From Bolinopsis microptera (Eukaryota; Ctenophora; Tentaculata; Lobata; Bolinopsidae): a stretch of DNA of 64,000 nucleotides. The notes below the pieces were generated by a model. That model saw only the letters and a program-made list of their open reading frames with translations, ran no database searches and was not told where the DNA came from. Positions within the stretch are counted from its first letter, which is position 1, and each line of letters starts with the position of its first letter. A program made the translations under genes and the position numbers. The stretch is from the NCBI RefSeq assembly GCF_026151205.1, contig NC_087073.1:20970658-21034657 (forward strand), given 5' to 3'. Shown in pieces: positions 11,801 to 23,800 of the stretch.

Positions 11801-14800
11801 GTCGTGGAGACACAAGTCTCTAGAACAGACACAATGGCAGAGACCTTGGCTTAGTCGTGGAGACACAAGTCTCTAGAACAGACACAATGGCAGAGACCTT
11901 GGCTTAGTCGTGGAGACACAAGTCTCTAGAACAGACACAATGGCAGAGACCTTGGCTTAGTCGTGGAGACACAGGTCTCTAGAACAGACACAATGGCAGA
12001 GACCTTGGCTTAGTCGTGGAGACACAGGTCTCTAGAACAGACACAATGGCAGAGACCTTGGCTTAGTCGTGGAGACACAAGTCTCTAGAACAGACACAAT
12101 GGCAGAGACCTTGGCTTAGTCGTGGAGACACAAGTCTCTAGAACAGACACAATGGCAGAGACCTTGGCTTAGTCGTGGAGACACAAGTCTCTAGAACAGA
12201 CACAATGGCAGAGACCTTGGCTTAGTCGTGGAGACACAGGTCTCTAGAATAGACACAATGGCAGAGACCTTGGCTTAGTCGTGAAGACACAAGTCTCTAG
12301 AACAGACACAATGGCAGAGACCTTGGCTTAGTCGTGGAGACACGAGTCTCTAGAACAGACACAATGGCAGAGACCTTGGCTTGAAGGGTAACAAAGTGAA
12401 TCTTAGACCTGTCATATGTTCATTTCCCGAAGCCAGTTTCTAAAATGCTTAAGTGAAACGAAAGCATTTGCAATAATGTTACGCACAGGGTACCGTATTA
12501 TATTTAATTTGATAGTTGGAATAATTTGCTTTAGCACGTGTTTATAAAGTTTAAGTTATATTATACTTTAAATTAAATTGACTGATTCAGATACAAATGT
12601 CTTGTGTAGTATGTGTAGTATGTGTAGTATGTATACAGATGATCATCATTAATTTTATAACATAAAGACTATCGTTTGTCACCATTGAATCAAAATGAAC
12701 TAAATTACAGTCCATAAAGTTGATACAAGAACATACCCTCAATTTAAGAGGTCAGATAGTGTCTCTAACTCTCTAACTCTCTTACTCTCTAACTCTGTAA
12801 CTCTGTAACTCTGTAACTCTGTAACTCTCTAACTCTGTAACTCTCTAACTCTCTAACTCTCTAACTCTCTAACTCTCTAACTCTCTAACATGGCAGTAGA
12901 TTGTGGGTGTTATTCAGTTATTGCACCTAAATCTAACAAGTCACAACACACTGCTTGTTTTGTGGCGGAATCTGCCCACTTTTCATGTATAACGAAGTAA
13001 AGATTTATAATACTGTACCACTAAAATATGACGCCCGCATAATATTATCATAATTAAGTGAAAGGATCTGTTAGCAGAGGACGCAGCGGTTAACAACTTA
13101 TACATAATATTATGTAGTTTATTTATTATTTTATAAACTTATTAAGAAACTGTTTGCACCATTAAAATATTCAAAACCCCTAAAAGAAATCAAGTCATCC
13201 TAAAATGGTGATCAGTACAGATCAAGACAGCTAGAGTTAAAATTTGTTTCTCCAAGCAACTCTATCATCGGCTAATATCTTAAGCTTATTAAGATCATTC
13301 AAAGAGTTAAGTTTTAAACCTCTACGGGTCAAATCATTCACAATAATCTTGAACAAATTCTTACGATGCGCACCGACGCGCCCTTTACAGTTTGTTGTGA
13401 CAGCAAACTTTAACGCTAATGCAGCGGGGGAGTCATCAGCACTACGCAAGATATGACCTAGGAGCTTCCACCTTGCTTTAGGGACACGATCTGATAGCTT
13501 AACTGAGTTACATCTTAGGTATAAGTTTGCATTGGATATTGTTCCATGAGGCCAATAAATGTTCAGTAATGATCTAAGGTGTTTTCTATGGCAAATGTCT
13601 AGTTTTTCTAGTGACTTTGCAGTAGGACACCAACTTCTGCAATTGTACATGATGATTGATACGATTTGGGCTTCGTAAACTGCTATCTTTCTGGTAACGG
13701 AGATATTCTGCTGAGACCAGATCTTGGTGAACTTATAGAAGGCATTGTTCCCAGCAATGCATCGAGCAGCTATATCACTTTCACTACACAACAATGACCC
13801 AAGAATCTTACTCTTCCGCCAATCTTCATTTCCACGTAACATGGTATCATCACGACCAGGGATTGTTTCTCCAACAGGAGCGAGGAAAACATGGGTAAAT
13901 TCTGTTTTCTCTGTGTTAATGAACAGGTTAAACTCCTTGAAGACTTCCTTAGCTATTGGTAGGATAGCTTCTAAGGATTCTTTTTCCACGTTCATGAAGT
14001 TACAATCATCTGAATACGCTGACTCCAGTGGCATACCTTCTTTTGAAATAGGGGGATTGGGTATGTGTGGGGGAGACTCAGCTAGTCGATGGCGTAGTTC
14101 TATAAGAGCTCCTGCTAGGACAAGAGTGAAAAGCTTGCCGGAGAGACTGTCACCTTGAAAGGACTCAAGAAGACTCTCGAATACAGCAGATAGTTCTCCT
14201 TCCACTCTGACCTTGAGCATGGTGTTGGTTAAGAGGAGTCTTACTAGCCTGAGGTCGTCGTCTGTGCATCCAGCTTTGACAAGAAGGTCAAGTATAGTCT
14301 GGCGTTTGATTGTGTCAAATGCTCGAGACATATCTATGCCCATCTTGTGATACTGGAAGTGTTTACGCGTGACAACCGATATCAACATCCGCTCAGCCCA
14401 CACTAGATCACCACAACTTCTACCATGTTTGTACCCCGCCTGCGTGCTACCAGTGAAAGCATCAACTTTGTCTTCAATTCTCTTCAGTACAATCATGGAT
14501 AATATCTTACGAGCACCATTTGATAGACATAGAGGTCGTAGACTAGTGACAGGACCAGCTGGTTTGCGAGGTTTCGGTAAGGGGGTGATGATGGCTTCAC
14601 CTATAACATCAGGAAATGAATTGGTCTCCAATGCGCTATTGATGATCTCGGCATATTTTGACCAGAATTTTGTACCAGCATTTTTCAACCACTCGTTGTA
14701 GACTTTATTTGGACCAGTGGCTTTGTTGTTCTTGAGAGATTGGGCGGCTTTCTTTACTTCATCACATGTGATGGGTATGTCTAGGCAGCGTCCATCCCCT

Positions 14801-17800
14801 ATAAATGCTTGAAGTGGTTCATCCTCACACGTGAACTGCTTTTCGTAGTAGTCTCTGATCACTTGAGCTTTACCAGCATCTGTGGCAACAAAGTTACCTT
14901 CTTCATTGTGGACACTGATAGTAGATTTGGGCTTAGTGTCAGCTAGAGTACGCACAGCTTCAAACATCTGCCTTGTGTCATCTGTTGACATGATGGTTCG
15001 AGCGATGTCATCGGCACGTGTGTCAGCAAGGTTCTTGAGATGCTTACGGATGTCTTTCTGTAACCTGTTGATCCTTGTACGGACTTGAGTTCTGTCAGCA
15101 ACTTGGTTGTTACAGTTAAGTGCAGCTTGCAGGGTTTGTCTCTCTTTTACAAGGGCTTCAACAGTTGAGTCACTACTGAAGTTACGGTTTCTGGAGCGTG
15201 GTAGTGTCCCGATTACTTCATCAGCAGTTGTCTTAAGGACATCCATCAGGTTAGTGAGATCATCATTAGGGTTTGATGTTACCTGAGAGTTGTTGACTTT
15301 CTGTTCGACTGAAAGTTGGTATTTGACTTTGGTGGGAAGGTCAGTGGTGAGCAGGGAGTTGTTATATCTCTTAACTACTGAACTTATCTTTTTTGTAGGA
15401 AAGATTTTGTAGTAGGGGGCTAGTTTGATCTTACAAGCAACGAGTCTGTGGTCTGAGTTAGTAGCAAGACCGCCATATGCTCTACAATCTTGGAACATGA
15501 ATCTGCTGCGTGTTCTGCACAGAATATAATCTAATTGGGCAAAGACTGGACGAGTAAGTTTGCTACCTTTAGGGCGACCTTTGGCAGAAATACACATAGA
15601 GAAAGTAGTTCGATGTCTACAAGGATGATCAAAATAGGTATTGGTAGCAAACAGTTTGTTTAAGCACATGAAGTTTAATAAATGTTCACCGTTGAAATTC
15701 CTTGTACCCATTCCAAACTTGCCCATATACTCTGTTACACCATACTGATAGTCCAAAGGAGATAAGGTTCCCAACTTACTGTTGAGATCACCACAAACAA
15801 ACAATTCATGAGATGCAGGAACTGAAATAGCATGGGTGAGTTCTCTGTAGAACTTTCTAAGAAGGGCAGGGTTTCCTTCTGCTTTAGGATTAGTCGGGCC
15901 ATAACCGTTAACAATTCTGATATTTTTAGGATGGGATGAGAGATTAGAAGGAATGACGACATTAAGATAGGAAACCCGGTCTGAGGTATACTGATAGTCT
16001 GTGACATAAGGTAGTAATCTAGGACTTATGATGAAACCTAGTCCACCATGTCGTCCTTGATTTTGCTCCATCATGATCAATTTGTAATTGTTTCTGAGAT
16101 ATCTAGTGGAATGATTTTTGACTTTTGTCTCTTGAACGCACAAGATATCAACACTATATTCAAAACAATCCGTTCCGAGTTCTTCCTGTTTCTCCGTCTT
16201 AGAGAGCCCTTTTGCATTCAGTGATGCTAGGCTCAGTAAGGAAGTAGAAGAAAACTTTGAACTCATAACTGTCTCTTTCTGCTTTAACGTCTGCTTCGTC
16301 ACACCAGTTTTCGCTGATGCTTGTGTCACGCGTCACCGTGTCATACCACCATAAACTTACAGTGAGGATCAATATATTTGTCGGTAACGATTTAATTACT
16401 AAGAGTAACTTATTAGAGGCAAATTTTTTATTAAAAAACATACGACATTATGCCACTGGCTATCTTGTTATATCATGCTGCACCAAAGTGGGCGTATTCT
16501 TCCAAAGACGAAGTAAAATTGTAAAAAAAGGATCCCTATCATCTGACTTTCCTAATGAACATGGTCTATAATAACCGTTATAACTGATAATAATAATTAA
16601 TATGTTTGATGGGGTGGCTGATGAGGGAGATTAGTTTCAGAGGAACTATATAGTTATTATTACTACATTTATAGTTATTATTACTACAGACGTTGGGATA
16701 GTGCCTTTACTAAAGACTTGACCTAATGGAAGTCACGAGAAGGTCTCTATATATATTATTATATAATCTGTCAGAAGAATTCAGTTTGTATTTGCGTGTA
16801 CGTGTCTTTCTGGGGTTAATAGTTGGGAATTTGGTAATCTAGCTAGGCACACTTCGGGCTCAAAATTGAAATTCCTCGGGCGCACTTGGGGCAAAAAGTT
16901 ACTTGGGGCATAGTTGGGGCAAATACAGTTGGGACACAGCTGGGGCACACTTGCTCACTTGGGGCACACTTGGGGACACGAAAGAAATTTTTCAACTCTT
17001 AGTTCAAAATTTGAAAAGTTGAACGTCAGGTGCTGAGAAAATAATCTCCTGCACAGCACAATTCTAGGAGTGAGGTGAGAAACTAAGCGAGCTAATTTTC
17101 CGAGCTTCGACTTAAAAAATCGTAATCGACAATTTGCTCTCGTTTTTGACGTAATTATTGTATCTGAAAATCATGTCTTTAGCCACAAAAGTACCATTGC
17201 CGAAGCATTAGAGCTGGGGCTTATTTTCCAAGAAACGTTCATGCAGATGAAAATTGTTCCCAATTTTTAACTTATGATTACTTTTAGATTTTTTGAAAAA
17301 TAGATGATCATGATCGTAAGTTATATGAAGAAGCCACTACTATAGTATCACGAAATAAATAAGAAGCGGGCACTACATTCCTCACCATCTCGGTCCTGCT
17401 TATAATTCCAGCAACAGAAGATAAATTCACCACTCAAAGAGCACCAATATTACTTCAAGATGTCATTATTTCAATTGTAAAGGTCTCTTTCCAATATTCC
17501 ATTATACTAATATGGATATACGTTCCAGGTCCGACCTATCTTGCGCTTAACCACACTGTTATGATATCTGATGTCAATTAATTAGATAATTTTAGGACTT
17601 ATTGCCCCCATTTTGCTAGCTTCAGTGCGTCTCCTAATAATCTTACCAGCATGTCATGTAATTATAAACCCCTCCGGGTCATAATAAGATTCTGATAATC
17701 CCGGCTCCCGCTGTTAGTTTTTTCCCGCTGAATAAATAACCCCGGCACAGCTTTTATAATCCCGCCCCGGTAATTTGGCTCAACTAGATTTGTTTTGTTT

Positions 17801-20800
17801 TGATATTTCGTGAGAATTTCAACCGCGCACTGTCACGTGTTTTGATGACGTGTATCACGTGACTAACTACTAGGACGCGCATTGGTAAAAAATGTCACGT
17901 GACCTATGGCCTAACGTAAGAACTATTTAATACACTTGATCTACGTATCGGTCTAATTGCAGGCGCTGGCAAAACTCCAGCACACTGCTTACATTACTTA
18001 AACTCTTATACATTAATTGGACCAGTTCCAGAACTTGTCTCGACAGTTACATTTGATTTTGTCCGGTTAATTTTGTCGTGTTTGTTATAATTATAAGCCA
18101 TGTATTATATTATACATAGTCGTCTACTTTGCTGGACTTCATGACACGATATCATTATTAGCTCCACCTTTTATCGCTTGCCAGGCTTAACTCGACGCCC
18201 CTTATCGATATTCATATTCATTCAACGTTCTTGACATACGTTGCATGCCACTTTTCGCGCGCGAAGCGCGCGCCGCCGAAGGCGAAACATGTATCAACAA
18301 CGTTCTGACTGAGGAATAATGTTTAGATATAACGCCAATTTCAAATGTCATAGTACCTTAGTTGTATTAATTTGGTAGTCCCCAATTCCATTTCATATTT
18401 TCCATACTGATCTCATATAGCTAGAATTAAGAGTGAAATGTCAAATTGCTGGTCTTAGCACTAACCCGGAGGGGTTTATAACACATAACACCGGCACGCT
18501 TAAGTTATATTAAAATAACCCCTCGTGCTAAAGCACGTCGGGGTTATTTTCATAATAATCCCTCGTGCTTCGCACTCGAAATTATTATAAATTTTTCCCG
18601 CGCGTCGCGGGAAAAATTGAAATATAATCCCTGCGCTTGCCGGGGTTATGTGTGTTATACTGTTCAGGGAATCAGGCGGTCTCTAATTCAGTAGTCTCAG
18701 TACAGGCTGATTGCTCAGGTTTATCTGGACACGTGACACTTGACAGCTCTATTGTGTGGAGCTGGTGTTTTTATTTAACTGGTGTTAAGTATCTGGTAAT
18801 TGTTTGTTCTTGTCAAACTTGAACACTTGTTCACTTGTACAGGCTAGTGCCTTTATCATCTCGTAAAATTTCTATTTTAGCCTGAGCTAGTCAGAAATCA
18901 GAAAGTTTCATTGTTTTGACGTTTTGGTCGTCAGGTGAGATCGCACCTGTGTTCAATCTTTAAACAATGTGAACTATCCAAATAAAATTCTGGAAAAAAA
19001 CGGCAGTTGGGCTGCTACATCATTCAGTTCGTTGATTTATTCAGCAGTGTTGTGGAATGTTAACATGAGGATATAGTCATTAGTTATTTCTTAAGAAACT
19101 TTTATTAAGTTTTGTAATTTGTATTAGAAATATTTCGCACTCATCGTTATTTTCCCGTGAGCATTAACTGTTTATTCCTAGATAGACCAGATTAACGATG
19201 CAGTATGAATACGACCATCTCAAACCACAGCTCATGTTTTTTGGGACAGTAGAAACTGTAAGTATTCTAGTTGGAGGAGTAGTGAACCTACTGCTACTGA
19301 CATTCCACACGAAACAACCAAACAAGACCACCACAGTGCTTCTCTACTGCCTCATGAACGGAACTGATCTTCTCATTTGTTTTCTCATGATTCCAGCTGT
19401 TATATCTTGCTGGTCTGGTTCTCAACCTCTTCTCTTTAAAACCAGGCTAGCCCGGGAAATCTGGCTCTTTATCTGGGAAGTTTCTGGAAGAACTTCAGTT
19501 TTTCTGATAGGACTTCAAAGTGTACTCAGAACAAGGGCCCTACTCTTCCCTTTCTCAAGACGACTCAATATAAAGGCCCTAGCTTCCATAATATTCGTCT
19601 ACACGACCATTTTATGCGGTATCCAAAGTGTTCGTTTCTTCTACCAGGTTTACAGTGTTTTCAGTCCTAGAACCACCCGACCCACTCTGATTTTCACATG
19701 GGTCCAAACAGCGATGGGTCCTAGGAATGTTGGCACGAATATTTTCATGTTTCTGAACAACCTGTTCGGTTACGTTATACCGTTCCTACCTATCATGGTA
19801 TCATGCGGTATCTCAATATATTGTATCAGGAAGTCCAGTAGAGCTACCCAGAGACGCCAACTTAACAACAACAACCCCCCTCCAGATAAACCTGCTTCTC
19901 ATACCCTCCAACATAGAACAGCCACTACAACAGTTCTCATCCTTACTCTCGTCTACATCCTTACTAACGCTCCTTTGTTCGTTATGGAGCTGAACGAGAT
20001 GCTTTTAGCAGTTTCTATCAGTCTCAATAAAGACATACGCTTCATAAACTGGGCAATGTTTATCGAGAAGGGACATTACCTGGAGTACGTGTTTATATAT
20101 GTAACAGTATACAATGTAGCAATGTGTGTGTGCTGCTCAATTCTACCCTCAATGGTTTGGTGTTCCTCAAAAGAACAGCCCTAATCCGGGACTACATAGC
20201 TCTCACATTCCAGCAGTTAGTTAGAAGGTTGCAGTGTAAGAAGGGGAGCAGCAATGTGGTTCTTGCTAATAGGTCTGTAGGTGTAGCTGTTACTGAGCTG
20301 TCCAGAACAGAGACTGTAGGTGTAGCGGGGACTGAGCTGTCCAGAACAGAGACTGTCATGTGAGACAGGGAGATCTGAGTTTACTGAGTTTCTAAAACAG
20401 GGATAACTGAGCTGATTGACTGTCACGTGACTTAGTAAGGCTAATCTATCGGAAGATGACTCCAGATATCCTTTCTACTCCGATTGCAACAGTTTTATCG
20501 ATTCTGTCCCAGCATAAATTTCCAGAAACTAAAAACAAAGGTAACAAAGCTATACTATAACTATACTAAACAAAGGTAACACTAACTAACTAAAACTATA
20601 CTAACCGATCCTGACGTTCTCTCTGTTAACAGCCGCCTCCTCACGACTCACATTCTGCTTAGTTTGGTCAACAGACACTTTCTCCTGCTCCAACTTAATC
20701 ATCAGCTGCTGTGTCAACTGGGGAAGGGAACATGTCAGCTTGGATACCCTGTGATTAATAAATAAACAGTCTGCAAGCGAAGAAGTTCCTTTCAGTACAC

Positions 20801-23800
20801 ACTACGTCATGTATTAGTACCTTAGCTTTGTGTTCAAGTTGTGGTTCCAAAGCGATGAGCTCTTCAGACATTCTCTCAATCATACTGCTGGACATGTTCA
20901 GCGCTTTTATTCCGTTCACTAACCGCTGTCTGAATGAGTCTTTTGATTATTTTAATTTTAGTTCAACCTTCGTTTAACATTTAAGATTCAGATGGTCTTG
21001 TTTTGAAATTATAATCTTTAAAAAATGATTACTCAAATTGAAAATAATAATATCTTTATTACTATTAGCTGAGTCCGTTATGTAACTTTATAACGGACTT
21101 GTTTTAGACTTGATTTTTATAGTTGCAAATCCATTGACGATGCTGTAGTAAAAAAAAGAAACATAGTAAATATGATAAATTTACCTTGACACAGTGAGGG
21201 TTTTGTTTTGTCTCTTGACCTGGTTACCTGGTTACCTGGTTACCTGGTTACCTGGTTACCCCACGTAATGATTAATTTACCTTGACACAGTGAGGGTTTT
21301 GTTTTGTCTCTTGAGCATGGTTACAAAGTGCTGGAGAAGTTCAAGGTAAGAAGATGGCGTGATGTGGAAGTGACGGTTAGCTTTCAGTTTGTACCTGGGT
21401 TAAAGTGACGGTTAGCTTTCAGTTTGTACCTGGGTTAAACTGTTAAAGTGACGGTTAGCTTTCAGTTTGTACCTGGGTTAAAGTGACGGTTAGGTTTCAG
21501 TTTGTACCTGGGTTAAAGTGACGGTTAGCTTTCAGTTTGTACCTGGGTTAAAGTGACGGTTAGCTTTCAGTTTGTACCTGGGTTAAAGTGACGGTTAGCT
21601 TTCAGTTTGTACCTGGGTTAAAGTGACGGTTAGCTTTCAGTTTGTACCTGGGTTAAAGTGACGGTTAGCTTTCAGTTTGTACCTGGGTTAAAGTGACGGT
21701 TAGCTTTCAGTTTGTACCTGGGTTAAAGTGACGGTTAGCTTTCAGTTTGTACCTGGGTTAAAGTGACGGTTAGCTTTCAGTTTGTACCTGGGTTTAAGTG
21801 ATATTTATCAAATAAATATCCTTAAAAAATTTTAAAATAAAAAACATTTAAAAAAAATTTAAAAAAAAAGAAAATTTATCCTGATCAAAGTGATATTAAT
21901 TAAATCCATTAAAGAACTATTCTGATTTTAAATTCCCCAATGATTAAATAAATCGATTATAGACGTAAAACATAATATTAATGATTCTTACTCGTCGATG
22001 ATTTTCTGCACGAACATGTGTATCTGTACACAAACAGGGGCTAGCTTCTCTTTTATAGCCTGACAAGAGAATCAACAATAGTGTCATTGAGTTTAAGAAT
22101 ATATTTTTATATTGCGTAATTAATTCTTTAATAACTCCAGCCTTCATACCTGGGCTGGAAACTGTGCTGCTCCGAGAGTGTGATGCTTAAAGAAAACCAC
22201 AAAACAGAAAACATCACATATAAAACAGGAAAGTAAGCTTAACACGTGGACAGACAATAGTGACGTCAACTTGACGACACTGAGTGACAAGAATATGTGA
22301 CCAGGTGAAGAACAGGAAACCACTGGAATGGGAACACAACAGACCTTAAACTGGTCCCTTTCCTCTTCAGTCAAATGACCGTACGCTCGGGCTAGGGCTG
22401 GGTTTAATACTTCACCTTTCTGTAAATTTACTATAAACCAATTCCAAGTCTTTAATTAGAAAGTTATGGCACAAATTCCGAATTTAAAGACCCTGAACTG
22501 TGAAATAATAATATTGAAAGTAAGACCCTTCTCTACACCAACTTTACACGTGATGCCCATATAAGGAGTGGGGTGCTCTACTCTACACCTACCGAGCTAG
22601 TAGCAACAGATTTGGTGTTGGCGATGATCTTGTCGAGTTGGTTGTGTTTGAAGAAAGTGTTGGCTACAGCCAGAAGCGCTGCCTCCGGCCACTCGCTGTA
22701 GAAATCAATGAAACAGTTGGAGAGGATTGCGGGGTGCATTCTGCAGTACCTCTTGAAGTTGGTACCGGTGGGGGAAATACTGATCACTATGTGCAAGCAC
22801 TGGTAGATGTTCTGAAAATGGGTTTTAGTTTAGATCACGTGCGTTCTATATTGTACACGTGTTGTTCCGCATCCTAAACATTCCGTCGGTTATTTAATCC
22901 CCACCATGACCATATGTTAGAAATCATGAAAATGATTGATGAGTAGATATTTGAAATATTTGACCATCTTACACCCACATTTTTGATTAATTCTGTAACT
23001 GAGAATTCAAAATAATGTGCTGACCGTGATAAAGCTGGACCAGATGTGAGTATTGTTTGCATTCTCGTGCACCGTGTCTTGTCGGTTCTTCATAGCGCTC
23101 ACGATGTACTCCTTCTCTTCGTTGTCAAACCAGTGCTGTATCTGCCCTCCCCCCATTAACTCTCTATATCGCACATAAACTCGTCCTACATAAAGTTAAA
23201 TCTAAACATTTCACATTTAACCTTTCGTTTTCCTTGCCAACGTGAAATACAGACAAATTGAACGAATACTCTTTTTCTATGAAGAACAGTCTTGTTTTGA
23301 CAACCAGTTAAAGTGTTTGAACTATACGCTACTATACCTGTAAAATATGTAGCTCGCTAATAAAGAGGGTGCACATTTTCTTCTGAGAGCCACACTTCAG
23401 TAGAATAGCCTTGAGATCGTCTCTCAAATCAAACAGAGTGTAGTTTCTTCTGATGTTGAGTTCATGATAAGCTGAGCCAGCTATAAAGGTAGCTAGTCTT
23501 GCGGAGGAGGAACGACCTGTTCCACCTACTCCTAGCTGGGATAATGTGGTAGGTAAATACTATGATGATTAGGATTATATAAAATTTAACCTTTTTTAAT
23601 TATAATTTATCAAATCGTCCAGTTTAAAAAAACTCGCTCTTTTAAATCATCTGAAGAAAGAATTAGGCTCATTTTGATTGCTGAGTTTGAGTAATCCATA
23701 TATTTATTAGCCTTCAGCCAAATCTTTTAAATTCAGGCCAATTAGGCTTCAAGGAGCCATTGCTTCAATACTCAGTAGTACTCCTCCTTTCAGCGAAAAA

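Noticed and set aside
11537-12382. CRISPR-like regular repeats
   Set aside because: Units are contiguous without spacers, in an animal gene; a minisatellite.
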